From: Aquanectria penicillioides
Lineage: Eukaryota; Ascomycota; Sordariomycetes; Hypocreales; Nectriaceae
Reading direction: 5' to 3'
DNA: 64,000 nt
NCBI GenBank assembly: GCA_003415625.1
Contig: PYIU01000011.1
Span: 1,563,001 to 1,627,000 of the forward strand
Part shown: positions 34,089 through 44,990 of the stretch, piece after piece
Numbering within the stretch: position 1 is the stretch's first letter
How the letters are laid out: each line of letters starts with the position of its first letter
Notes under the pieces: model-generated
What the model was told of the DNA's origin: nothing
Database searches by the model: none
The model's input: the letters and a program-made list of their open reading frames with translations, nothing else
Program-made: the position numbers and the translations under genes

Positions 34089-34599
34089 ATGAAGCCTACC
34101 GGTGTCTTTTCTTCCCTTGCCACCATCCTCTTTGCTTCTCGCTTTGGTGCCTGCTCGCCAATCGATGTGCGAGATATTGAAGCCCGTAAGTTGCCTACTA
34201 TTCACCATCAGTTATCAACAACAGTAATTAACTTTGAATCTCTTAGGAGACAACATGAACATTAAAGAGGAGCGAGCTGCTTCTGCATGCTGTACTGTCA
34301 CCATTTGTGATGGATTCGGCTTCTCTGGCGAGTGCTACACCGGATGCTACCCCTACGAGACCTTCATCACCCTCGACCCTGCCTGGGTTACCCGAGCTGG
34401 TTCCATCAAGGGATCCCAGTACTGCACTTGCACCTACGGCACTGGGTAAGTTCATACCAAGCCACGTGTGTAAATTTAAGTCTTACTCACATTGTCCAGC
34501 AAACAATCTTGCAACTCCTTCACTGCGAAGGGCGATGATGTCCTCAAAGGCCAATGCCCTGGAAACCTGGGTGATTTCTATTGCAACCTTAACAACTAA
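34089..34599 (+). CDS. Small secreted cysteine-rich protein
   Basis: Three exons, 34089-34185, 34247-34445 and 34500-34599, giving 131 aa. The N-terminus MKPTGVFSSLATILFAS is a plausible signal peptide, followed by a short charged pro-segment (DVRDIEARDNMNIKEERAA). The mature part has ten cysteines (ACC, ICDGFGFSGECYTGCYP, YCTCTYG, SCNSF, GQCPG, FYCN), enough for five disulfides. The pattern CxGxxFxGxC recalls fungal gamma-crystallin-like secreted proteins. A TGAACAACTAAG-type end and compact introns support a real gene. Likely extracellular; effector-like, antimicrobial or cell-wall roles are all possible and none can be chosen. Confidence 0.8.
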
Positions 34600-34830
34600 G
34601 TAACAGAGGTTTGAGGCAAATTCATTGAGATGTGTAGAGTCTTTCTTGTATATATGGTACCTAGGAAACAGCGCAGTTAAAGTGGTTAGACTGAGTAACC
34701 TTCCATTGACTTTGTCCAATCGCCAACATACCCTACAGTTTAAAAGTGACCGCTTTACATTTCTGTGCACTTTCCTGGTTTGTATTGGTTGCTTCACCTA
34801 GCAGCTTCTAATGATAGCTTTGCTTCTGCT

Positions 34831-35457
34831 CTACAGTCCTACATTTCTCCAACTCTGATCCCCGCTTCCAGCTGTCGTTAGTCTCAAGTAAAGCTCAACC
34901 CCAATGCAAAGAATTGCAAGGGCCAACCAAGTTGATGCTCCAAAAGTAATTTGGACTCCAGCCCCCGTATTGTCTTGTCGACCCTCCGCAGCTGCATCGG
35001 CAAGGACTAGGATGGTGCATGACAGGAGTAAAAATCATTGGAATCCTACCATTACCCAGCCTCACAACATCCAAGCACGGTGCTGGTCAATCTGAAGGCG
35101 TTTTATTATAGATGACCAACGCTAGGCAAGTTAAGAACATGAAGCTCGAAAATCCCATGGCGATTTGCTGGTCAGTAGTGCCACCTAGTGAATGTCGGGT
35201 GATGAGGACAACCCCAGTAGTGGCAACGACGGCGAGCAAGACGATAATGTACCCATTGATGCGATGGAATAGCAGCACTTTATGTCAAATAATTGGCGTA
35301 AACTAAACAATGACGAGAAACGACGTCGGGAGTATTCCTGCAAAGTGCATGATGATGCCGCCTTTTCGCATCCTGTCACGAAAGTAGTAGCATTCGCCGG
35401 GGACAGCTCCGCCGATGCCAGGGAAAACTTGAGAGATATTTGATGTTTTAGATCATA
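34831..35457 (-). pseudogene. DUF2306-type membrane protein pseudogene
   Basis: Read on the minus strand, the conserved core is easy to follow: FPGIGGAVPGECYYF, a helix MHFAGILPTSFLVIV, LLFHRINGYIIVLL, then KRLQIDQHRAWML and two more helices to the stop at 34831-34833. This matches the fungal DUF2306 family of polytopic membrane proteins. The frame is interrupted by TAG (35303-35305), TGA (35285-35287), a shift near 35105-35115, TGA (35062-35064) and TGA (35035-35037). The stops fall where Gln, Arg, Arg and Trp would be expected. The 5' exon beyond a probable CCTCAG acceptor at 35458 is not recognised; its putative last codon is also TAG. Confidence 0.72.
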
Positions 35458-36071
35458 CTGAGGACTGTTTCTTGTTAGTTTTTACTTGAGATGTCCCCAT
35501 ACCTATATACGGTAGATTCTGCGACAGTCCATGTTGCTGAAGAGACAGCATCGTCAGCAACCATCCGCAGCAGTAGAATATTTTGTCTCTTAACACCACT
35601 TTCAGAGTACCAAGTCCCGTGAAGCTCTGATTTCAAGCCTCCGGCTTCGTACTTCAGCATGGCTTGCGTGAGCTGCCGTGGCTAGTGAGACAGGCATCAA
35701 ACTAACCACGACAAACGCGATGAATCCGAGCAAACGCCACGTTTGACGAAAATGTTCGACTGGCTCGCACACGGGGAATCAAGCCAAGGCTGCCCTAGCC
35801 ATGGAGAAATAGCCAATGGCATAAAGGTCATGACCTCAGCACGTTGTTGTAACGGCGGGACTAGCCGGTCTGTCTTGACGCGGGTCACATTGCTCGGGAG
35901 GACAGAAGCTTAGACACAGCCAGACCGACTGGAGCGATTGCAAGGCATATTTAAGTCATTCATTTGGGGCACTCGCAGTGCATGGTAATGGTATAGCTAA
36001 ACAAATAGTAGTGCCCCCGCTCTCCTCCCTTCCTTCCCACGGCCGAAACATCAACACATCGCTTCATTCCC
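35458..36071. other. Intergenic region
   Basis: About 600 bp between the pseudogene and the acyl-CoA synthetase 3' end. It may contain the decayed first exon of the pseudogene. No other gene is seen. Confidence 0.35.
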
Positions 36072-38664
36072 TCATGGCGTGTTCTTGAGAACAGCAGCAA
36101 TTTCCTTTCCGAATTTCTTGTTGATGACCCTACGGTCTAGCTTTTGGGTTGCGGTGACGAGGCCCTGGATACGAGTTAGTACTTGTCGTAATTGGATGCA
36201 AAACAACAAAAACAATTATTTTTTGGGGGATGCTCACGCTTGCAGGAGTCCACTCCTCGTCGGTGAGGAGAACGCCAGCAACAATCTCCATGCCGGTCAG
36301 ACCTGCGCGCTTGCCAGTGGTCTGGAGGTCCTTCAGCACGGCGGACACAACCGTGGGGTCGACGTGCATGCTGTGCTCGTCCACGTTGAGGTCCTTTGCG
36401 ATTCCGGCCAGTATCTTTTCGTTGGGCATGATGACGGCGATGGGACGCGTGTGCTGGGGATCGGCGTGCACCATGACGTTGGCGACGGTCTGGGCGCCGC
36501 GGTAGACGGACTCGAGCTTCTCGAGCGCAATGTACTCGCCGCCCTGCATCTTGACGAGGTTCTTGACGCGGTCGATGACGCGCAGGTGGCCGTCGCTGTC
36601 GAACTCGCCGACGTCGCCCGTCTTGAACCAGCCGTCGCGCGTGAGGGCCTTGGCCGTCTCCTCGGGGTTCTCGTAGTACTTGGACATGATTGGTGTTCCC
36701 CTGATCCAGATTTCGCCCTGGGGAAGCTCGACGCCGTCGGTGAAGTATCCCAGTTCGGGAACGGAGACCAGCTTGACCTCGATGGAAGCTGGCATGGGGC
36801 CAATGGAGTTGGGCGTGTACTCGAGAGGGTCGCCGAGGGCTCCGCAGGCGCAAGTCTCAGTGAGGCCGTATCCTGTTAGCATGGGAGCGAGGACTAGCGA
36901 TAGGAAGTCCTTGGTGTTGTCGGCGATGCCGCTGCCGCCGTTCATAGTGAATCGGAGTCGGCCACCGGCCATTTCTCGGACCTTTGTGAAGATGAGATTG
37001 TCGAGCAAACAAGCTCCGGGCAGTCCGTTTCTGAACATGAAGCTCTTGTAGTTGAAGGCGCCCCAGAAGAGGGACCTGACGATGGGGCTGGAGGAGTTGA
37101 GCTTGTTGATGACGCCCTTCTTGACGGTTTCCCAGACCTGCGGGACGCCGACCATGACGGTGGGCCTCAGCTCGCGCATGTCGCCGGCGCAGTTCTTGAC
37201 GGACGTGTCGGAGAGGGTTCTGGGGGTCCCGTAGCCGAGGGTGCCGCCGAAGCACAGGACGAGGTTCTCAACGGCCATTTCTAGAATGTGAGCGACGGGG
37301 AGGTATGCGAGCACGACCTCGTCGTTGCTAACGGATGAACCGACGCAGGTAAACAGGCCGACGACTGGAAGACGGAATTGAGATGTAAGCATGTCAAGTT
37401 TGCAAGAATACATTGGGCGGGGGCAATTGCGCATTGAATGCAAGAGAAGCAAGGGAATGGATGGAACGCACCGGCAGCAACGAGGGCTTCGTGGGTTATG
37501 CAGGCGCCCTTTGGCTCGCCAGTCGAACCAGAGGTATACATGATGCAGTACAGGTCGGTAGGCTTGGGCATGACGGGCTCGACCATGTTCTCCTGGCCGA
37601 GCTTACGGAGCTCGTCAAAGGTCACGACATTGAACTCTGGGTTGGCCTGCTTGAAGGCGTCGACCTCGCCGCCGACAGCGAAAATGCACTTGTCGTTGAC
37701 GATGACGGTCTTGACGGAGGAGCTCTTGAGCGGCTTGGCTGCCGTCTTGAGCAGGTGGGCATCAATGTACATGGCACTGCACTTTGTCTGGACGAGGGTG
37801 TGCTGGACGCCGCTCTCGCCGAGGCTGTCGTAGGCGGTGACTATGGAGATGGACTGCGAGGCGCAGGCGTGGGACATTGCGATCCAGTTTACGCTATGGG
37901 AGAGAGAATGGAAAGTCAGCGCCAGTTTTTTTTTTTTTTCTCTGTTTTTTTTTTGTTGTTGGCCATTGTTTTCGGCTTTCATTCCCGTCTAGGATTCACT
38001 TTCTCTCTTTTGTTTGGACTTCATTGTTCAATGTAGTTTTAATGCGGTAGTAGGAGATTGGGGAAGTGGTGAAGACGGCGGACACGGACAAGGAGGAAAT
38101 GTTGTGGTTGTGTTGGGAATGATGATGATGATGATGATGATAATGTTGGGGAACATGATGCTGGTGGTGATGATGATGATGAGGGGCGTGACAATGATGT
38201 AATCTTACCCACCTCGTAGTGGCAAAAAGATGGAGCTTGTCTTCAGCAGACACGCCCAGCTTGCGTAAACCAGACGCTACCTCGAGGGTGAAGGCCTCGT
38301 ACTGCTTGAAGTTGAGGAACGAAAAGGGCGACAGCTCGAAAAACTGCCACTCCTTGTCGACCTCCTTGACCTGGCCGTCCACATTCTTCTGGACCTTTTT
38401 GATCTCCTTGTGCAGCTTGACGAGCTGTCGCGAGCCGACGGCGTCGAGGGTCGGGAAGAGGCGGGCGCTCCGGCGCACGATGTCGAAGACGGTGGAGATG
38501 TCGTCGGCGGGGGTTTTGATGAGGCCGTCTTTGGCCTGGGGATGGCGTCGCGGGATGGTTTCGCCGGGGACCTTTTCGTGGCCGGGAGATTCGATGGTGA
38601 AGGGGGGTTTGTGGACTTGGAATAGGGGCAACGTGCCGGGGGTTGTTTTGTAGTCGACGACCAT
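36072..38664 (-). CDS. Long-chain fatty-acid-CoA ligase (Faa1-like)
   Basis: Four exons, complement of 38213-38664, 37472-37893, 36238-37364 and 36072-36164; 697 aa, the normal length for fungal long-chain acyl-CoA synthetases. Motifs: YTSGSTGEPKG (ATP/AMP P-loop), YGLTETCACG, and the fatty-acyl-CoA-synthetase signature region DGWFKTGDVGEFDSDGH with RVKNLVKMQGGEYIALE. It activates fatty acids to acyl-CoA for membrane lipid synthesis and beta-oxidation, probably at ER, lipid droplet or peroxisome; no PTS1 is seen (C-terminus KNTP). The first intron is long for this organism, 319 nt, and contains a GAT microsatellite and poly-T runs. A housekeeping gene with a GC-richer third position than the accessory genes around it. 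Confidence 0.93.
38121..38141 (+). repeat. (GAT)7 microsatellite inside the first intron of the acyl-CoA ligase
   Basis: Seven GAT units, with further imperfect GATGAT stretches up to about 38185, all inside the 319-nt intron. Confidence 0.9.
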
Positions 38665-38951
38665 GATGGGGAGAGGAATGAGATGAGGATGAGGATGATG
38701 ACGATGCGTGACAAAGGAAGAAGCGAAAAAAAAAAGGAATAGAAGAAGAATGGGAAAAGAAGAAGAAGAAAGAATTTTTTGGACGAGAGGCTTAATAAAT
38801 TAAGATTAAAGAATTGAAAGCTTCACAAAGAGAGAAGTGGAATACGACGTGGGCCAGCACCAACAAGTTACAACCAACAACGGGCAAGAAAGTCAATGGA
38901 TGGATCACGGATCGCGGGAGCAGCTCGGCGCCGACGACGGACGGCGGGGGA

Positions 38952-38954
<3 letters not shown>

Positions 38955-38992
<38 letters not shown>
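38955..38992 (+). repeat. (AC)19 microsatellite
   Basis: Nineteen uninterrupted AC units about 290 bp upstream of the acyl-CoA ligase start. Confidence 0.97.
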
Positions 38993-38996
<4 letters not shown>

Positions 38997-39198
38997 GTAC
39001 AGAGTACGCACACGCACACACTGAAAGACACAACAAAAACTGCATGGACGGTATCCATATCGGCTGCCTAGATGAGATCAGATTTCAGCGGGTGGCAGTG
39101 GGTTGTTGCGTGTTTCGCTGCTCGTTCCGCTGTCGCTTGGCGTCGCGCATCGGACATCGGGGCTTGTTCAAGCCACATCTACGAGAACACACACACGG

Positions 39199-39233
39199 CC
39201 TGTCCTGTCCTGTCCTGTCCTGTCCTGTCCTGT
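39199..39233 (+). repeat. (CCTGT)7 pentanucleotide repeat
   Basis: Seven perfect units in the same upstream region. Confidence 0.97.
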
Positions 39234-39691
39234 CGGATGTCGCGCAGTTTTTCGCCACGAGCCCCCTACCCGGTCGGAGGAGAGGCGACCAGCATCATCG
39301 TCGGCATCATCTTCATCATCAGCGACTCCATCAAGATGGGCAACGTCAAGCCCAACAAGCCCCAGCGCCGCAGAAAGTAACTTACATGTGAGCATGTGCT
39401 CTCGTCCATTTTTTTTGCCTCGGCCGCCAGCCTCCAGACTGCATCCCCCCCCCCCCTCCCCCTCGTCAAATTGGGCGGGGATTTCCTGTCCCTTCGCCCC
39501 GTTCTCAGGCGTCTCACGGTCCATGTGGCGTCTCTCCCGCTGCTCTGCGCCTCTGTGCGACGCCAGAGGGTGGGGGACGAAACCGCGAGATTCAGATTGC
39601 GCGCCTGTGAGTGGCTGCTCCAGCGCATCCCCGGAGTCGTCGGCACATCCGAATCAGTGTGTGCGTGTCTGTGTGTAAGAGACTGGGAGGT

Positions 39692-39728
39692 GAGAGAGAG
39701 AGGGAGAGAGAGAGAGTGTGTGTGTGTG
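39692..39728 (+). repeat. Compound GA/GT microsatellite
   Basis: GAGAGAGAGAGGGAGAGAGA followed by a GT run. Confidence 0.93.
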
Positions 39729-41695
39729 CCTGTGGCTTGCCGTTAGTCTTGTTCTTCTCCGTTTTCCCGTTCTCCGTTCTCCGTAAACTTGCTTCGTTGC
39801 CATCCTCTTCTCCTAGCGGCCCGTATTCATCGCGTCTTGTTGCTGCCTTGAGCCGTCTAAGCCTATCCTATCCCCATGCCATTCCATCGTCTGCTATCAT
39901 CATCAATTCCATCCCCTGGTGACGTAGCATCGTCATCATCCTTTCTCTTCTCGGCTTCTCGTCTTCTCTCCTCTCTCCCATCCCTGCTCTCCACATCCAC
40001 ATCCACTTCCACTTCCACTTCCACTCCACATCCACTTTCTCGCTCGCTCTTTTGTTTTTTTTTCGCTTTTTCCCATGCCTTGCCTTGCCTTGCATCTCTC
40101 TTTCCTCCGACTCGCCGGCCGGAATTCCTCCTCTCGTCGCCTTCTCCGGTTTCATTACGGCAGATTGCCTTAGCGAGCAGCCCGCTTCAGCATTGTCGGC
40201 GGCTCAGAGCTCCCCGAGCCCGCTGATGACGCTACCATCAGGCGCTAATCACACGGCGCGGCCGCTGTAACGTCGCCGTTTTTGCCGGGAATACCTGGCG
40301 TCTCTCATCCTTCTTCTCCTCGTCCTTCAACTTGTGTGTCCTATGCCTTCTCGTAGAGTTTGCTGTGCCTTCGGCAAACATTTCAGTGGTCTGGTCCACA
40401 ATAATAAAGAGCCAAAATATGGCGCACATTCCCGGCCGATATCATACATACACGCTCGGAACAGGCAATCGTTTACAGCTTCCCTTTCCGACCTCTCGTT
40501 GCGCCACCCACTGCTGCAACCGCAAACTCGCTCGAATGACCATTCATTGACCTGCTGTTGATGTTCCTCTTTCCTTGCTCAACCCGAAGAGCTCCAGCTT
40601 GCATGCAGTCCCCTCCCTTGAGCGGTCCGTTTTTTTTTTCTCACACTGTATTCACCCGGAGCCCTGAACCTCGTGTTAAGCTTCGCACCTGATTGCGCAA
40701 GTCCTTTACTTTTAGCCTTTAATGCCATCCAGGGCTTTAGTAACCAATATAGCAATCCCTAGCAACAACCCTGCTAATCCTCTTCGACCCTATCGTATGC
40801 CAATACCCCCATGGCACGGAAAGATAAGGTCTCCTGCCAACCTTGACAGCTATTGCTTTCGATGAGGAACTACCCTGGATGCCATTTGAGTTTTTTTTTT
40901 TTGTCAAAACTTCTTCCAAGTCCAAGCCCCAGAGGCCGCGCAGCTCAAGCAGAACCGCCACAATTATCACCTATAATTTTGATCCACAGTGAGCCACGCG
41001 CCCGAGATCCTGCGCCTCAACCTTTCACCACAGTCCTCCGCATACACTACTCCCCTTACAGTAACAGAAGAATGTCTTGATTTTCATCCTCGCTTCCAGA
41101 TGACACGCCAATCGGTCTGAATCGACCCTTGTTGTGATACTCCCATCTGAAATGAAGCCCTCCACTTTCATTGCCATCTTATCCAGCGCCATCGGCGTTG
41201 TCCCCAATGACACCGTCTAAGGCTCTAAACAAGACCTGGAATCGTGCCAAGTGCAACCAATACCCGATGCACCGTATCAAGAGGTGTGCCTACTTGTCGG
41301 AATGACGAGAGTTGTGTCAGATTCGAAAATGTATGCGTTGGGCATCTAGGGCAGTCTCATCGATAGTGCAAAGAACTTGAAATATTGCTTCATCTTTCGT
41401 CTCAGCGATTAAAACCAGTCGTCAACCGTGAAGTTAGCTAACTATCCGATGGCCATCTCCTTCACCACATCTTTTTTTTTCCTGGTCAACAGTTGGATCA
41501 AATTGAGCACACTATAAGGATAAGGTACTTTTAAGTGGAGGCTGAGTCCTAAAGTCCTGGTTGCAGCAATTGATTCGCCGGTGACTCACGACATTGGCGT
41601 AGACTCACCGCATCGCCTTGGACTTATTTAAGTCGCGATTGAGATGTAAAATGTAACGCTGCTGTTGCTATACACACAATTTGACTGTCATTCAA

Positions 41696-42259
41696 ATGGC
41701 AACCCAGACTTTTGCCTTGACATCAACGTCACTCAACTCGGTCCGGGCGCTTCCCGCCAACAGCTACCTGGTGCACGCGACAAATTGCATAGCGCAATGG
41801 GGTGCCGGGATAGCTGCTGAGTTGGCCGCAGTGTTTCCCGAAGCATGCAAAGAATACAAAAAGTTTTGCAACAATGCGAAATCGAATCCATCGGCCCGTT
41901 GGCCACCAAAATCACTCGCCGGACAATGCCTCATCATTCCACCCCAAGCGGCAGATGTTGCTGCCGGCGCACCGCAAGTCCATATTGTCTGCCTGTTTAC
42001 CAGCTACGGCTTCGGCAGGCCGAATAACAACACGGGCAAGCCAGGAAAGGACTCAGCGACGAAGATTCTGAGCCAGACGCAGACGAGCTTGGACTCGTTT
42101 AGGGCACAGCTTGAAGGGAAGCACAACGTGGTTATCTACTCGCCAAAGTTCAACTCCGGAGCGTTTAGAGTTCCTTGGGACGACACAAGCTACTTGATAG
42201 AGGAGGCATTTGCCGGATGGGAGGGTGATTGGTTGATAATGGCACCTCCGCCACCTTGA
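41696..42259 (+). CDS. Macro-domain protein (Poa1-like ADP-ribose phosphatase)
   Basis: A single exon of 187 aa. The fold opens with SYLVHATNCIAQWGAGIAAE, matching the N-C-xxx-WG-GIA nucleotide loop of the Poa1/ADP-ribose-1''-phosphate phosphatase class. CLFTSYGFGR and VVIYSPKFNSGAF supply the second binding loop and the acidic or Asn residues around the distal ribose. Expected reactions are removal of the phosphate from ADP-ribose-1''-phosphate (a tRNA splicing by-product) or of ADP-ribose from proteins. Cytosolic or nuclear; no targeting signal. It is a free-standing gene. I start it at the ATG at 41696; the upstream in-frame TTG is ignored. Confidence 0.85.
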   Translation: MATQTFALTSTSLNSVRALPANSYLVHATNCIAQWGAGIAAELAAVFPEACKEYKKFCNNAKSNPSARWPPKSLAGQCLIIPPQAADVAAGAPQVHIVCLFTSYGFGRPNNNTGKPGKDSATKILSQTQTSLDSFRAQLEGKHNVVIYSPKFNSGAFRVPWDDTSYLIEEAFAGWEGDWLIMAPPPP

Positions 42260-42755
42260 TTGAACCTTGAATGAGGTTAGTTTGATAGTCGCAGAAAATG
42301 CCCACGCGAGTTGGGCGGAAACGATGCCAATCTAGAAACACAGGGCGTATTGTTGAATTCCGTTGTGTCTACCGCCCTAGATCCCACGGTGAGGGTTAGA
42401 ACAAAAACAAAATAAAATTTTCAAATAGCGGCATTTAATGTTGAATTTCCACAATGACTTACTGCATCTAAAGACGAAGAAAAAAGAAACATACTAGACT
42501 CGGCAGTCAGAATGGTCTCTTGTCCTGTGGAGTGGCTCTTCTAGCGTCTGACGAATGGTATTCCATCTAGTTTGCGACATCCCGTCTCGTCGTCACGACA
42601 CGTCCCATATCGGCTCCCACTTCGGAGTCCCGACCGGTGTTAAAACCGGCATCGCCAACTCAAGTCTCTGGCCGTTGGCGAAATGCGGAGTCCGAGTCTG
42701 GGAAACGATACTGTCTCGTTTCTGTAAATCTGTCACCACGGCAATTCTATTTACC
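42260..42755. other. Intergenic region upstream of the OYE homologue
   Basis: About 500 bp, no feature recognised. The in-frame extension upstream of the OYE ATG at 42756 does not resemble the family. Confidence 0.4.
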
Positions 42756-44031
42756 ATGGCGGCGCCTTCGTCTCTCTTCACGCCTCTTCCTATTGGCAAT
42801 GGCCGTCTTACCCTCAGCCACCGAGTGGTCATGGCACCGATGACTAGAAACCGCGGTGTCCCATTGGAAGGCACCAAACGTGTCTGGATCCCTGATGATC
42901 TTGTGGCACAATATTATGGTCAACGTGCTTCATCCGGTGGCCTTGTAATCACCGAAGGAATTCCGCCCTCTCTGGAGGCTAGTGGTATGCCAAACGTGCC
43001 TGGGATCTTCCATGAAGATCAAATCAAAGGATGGAAGAAGGTTGTGGACAAGGTGCACGAGAAGGGGGCTATATCTTTGCGCAGCTGTGGCACGCTGGCA
43101 GAGCAACAATCCCGCAATTCACGGGACAGGAAGTGGTCAGCGCCAGTGCCACGCCTTGGGAAACCGACGAGAAGTTTCCTTTCCGAACTCCGGCTGGAGA
43201 GAAGATTGCATATCGCGATTTTCCTCCTGTTGAGATGACGACTGCGCACATGGCCAATACCACCGCTGATTTTGTCAAGGCTGCAAAGACAGCCATCGAG
43301 ATCGGCTTTGATGGCGTTGAAATAAATGGAGGCAACGGAAATCGTGAGCTCGCTCAATCAATCATACTACATCTCTATCATATCGCTGCTAACCTGATTA
43401 AGTTCTCGATCAGTTTCTCCACTCCAATATTAATACTCGCACCGATGCGTATGGAGGCTCGCCTCAAGGTCGGAGTAAGTTTGTCCTCGACCTGGTAGCG
43501 GCAATCTGCGCTGCAGTTGGCCCTTCATATGTTTCCATTCGACTTGAACCTGCGGGTCTGTACCAGGGAACATATGGCACGGAGCGGGTGGAAACCTGGA
43601 CTCATCTCTGCCAACAGCTTGCTGCCACCTACCGAGGTGATGATAAGCTTGCTTATGTCCACTTCATCGAACCGCGTTTTGATCGCATCGAAGCTGAGCC
43701 CGAGAGATTCAATCCTACTTGGAGCTTGCCGAAAGTATCAAACGAGCCTTTCCGGGCGATCTTAGATGAGGCTGGGATACCATCGTTTAGCTGTGGCGGC
43801 TGGAACGACACTAATGTGCGCGATGCCTTAGATGCTAAATGGGACGCGGTTGTATTCGCCAAATGGTTTGCTAGCAACCCGGACCTGCCAGAGCGTCTAA
43901 AACTAGGCAAGGCTTTGCATGCTTATGATCGAAGTAGATTTTACGGCAGCTTGGACGGCATTAGAGAAAAGGGTTATGTAGACTATCCGAATTGGGAAGC
44001 GGAAAGTGCTGAGAATGAATCGGCTGCTTAG
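42756..44031 (+). CDS. Old Yellow Enzyme family NADPH:flavin oxidoreductase with one frame break
   Basis: Exons 42756-43343 and 43403-44031; intron with GCTAAC branch point. The first exon changes frame at a run of five G (43064-43068); one more G would give the family sequence EKGGYIFAQLWHAGR and a total of 405 aa, normal for OYE. Motifs: LFTPLPIGNGRLTLSHRVVM with APMTRNR (FMN binding), QLWHAGR, FDGVEINGGNGN, NTRTDAYGGS, and the C-terminal phosphate-binding segment CGGWNDT with AVVFAKWFASNPDLPERL. The His of the usual VEIHGANGY phenol-binding motif is Asn here. Expected activity is NADPH-dependent reduction of activated alkenes. It may be intact with a sequencing error, or a recent pseudogene. 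Confidence 0.82.
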
Positions 44032-44990
44032 GGTGTGTTGGCGAAGGCATTTTGGAGTGAAACTATAGGGTAGGGGGAGATATTTGGTAACAACAAAGTG
44101 GCTCTAAGGCTTCCTAAAATCAAGCAGGACGTGTTGAATTGACAAAAGGATACATTATATCAATTGCTTTTATGTCAAAACTTACCGTTTTTCAAGACGG
44201 GTATCGTTGCCACTTATGGACATTTTCCATCTTGATTCGTTCTCAGTACTACAATTGTCCAGTTTAAACCCATATCCCAAACTACGATCGCTCTCTTCCA
44301 GTCACTTTTTGCCCCTCCACCCATGCTAGATGATGATATTGGAAAGACTTGGGAATATTTACTCAGAGGTCCTAAGTAATATCTCTCTTGCTCCTCCCCA
44401 AGCCTCATCACTGCTCAAAGTCTGGCGTTCAGTTTTGCTTTTTCTGTCGTTCAGGTCCTGTTCCCCACTTGCTGAAGCACATGCTGCAGGGCACGCAGCG
44501 CTAGACTATGGAAAGGCCACTGGTTCCCTTTGGAGTGTTTAGAGGCAAGTTTTCGTTGCAAACGTCAAGATATATTTCGAGATTGGGGTAACTAGTCTAT
44601 TGCATTGTTTGGATCTCGAACGGCGTGCTTGGGGTGGTTGTTTCTTGAGCATGGGCCAAATGTATGGCTTTGAGGGAAGCTGAGCGCTAGTGATTCAGCT
44701 CAGTGCCTCTTGGTGACGCTCGTTGGTGATTCAACACAGCGTGGCTTGCGTAGCAGGGAGCTGAGCCTCGTCGGCTGACTGATTTTGCGGGCCAACTCTA
44801 GGGCATCTTATGACGGATTTTCCCTGTTCCGTAGCCGAGACCACTCTGTGAGGAGTTCCTTGTCGACGACATGTAACCAGGCTGACAGCTTCACACTCAG
44901 TCAGCGATTTATCGCGGTTTGAGATGGTGGCATTTCAAAATTATCGTGGATGATGAAGTAATCTCTATCAACCGAAGTCACAAGTTCGCC
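44032..44990. other. Intergenic region
   Basis: About 960 bp between the OYE homologue and the F-box/ankyrin gene, both on the plus strand. No motif or gene recognised. Confidence 0.4.

Larger units (their letters stand above)
38665..41695. other. 3-kb upstream region rich in simple repeats
   Basis: Lies between the divergent starts of the acyl-CoA ligase and the macro-domain gene. It contains an AC repeat, a CCTGT repeat, a poly-C run near 39447-39458, GA/GT repeats and pyrimidine-rich tracts with CCACTT units near 39990-40035. A plus frame ending MGNVKPNKPQRRRK (stop about 39378) has a hydrophobic stretch (SIIVGIIFIIS) but no match I recognise, so it is not called. Confidence 0.5.

Noticed and set aside
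36079..36879. Long plus-strand frame of 266 codons
   Set aside because: It is antisense to the catalytic exon of the acyl-CoA ligase, a shadow of GC-rich coding sequence with no recognisable domain.
38837..39391. Plus-strand frame of 184 codons with His/Thr runs
   Set aside because: Most of it is translation of the AC and CCTGT microsatellites; no family match.
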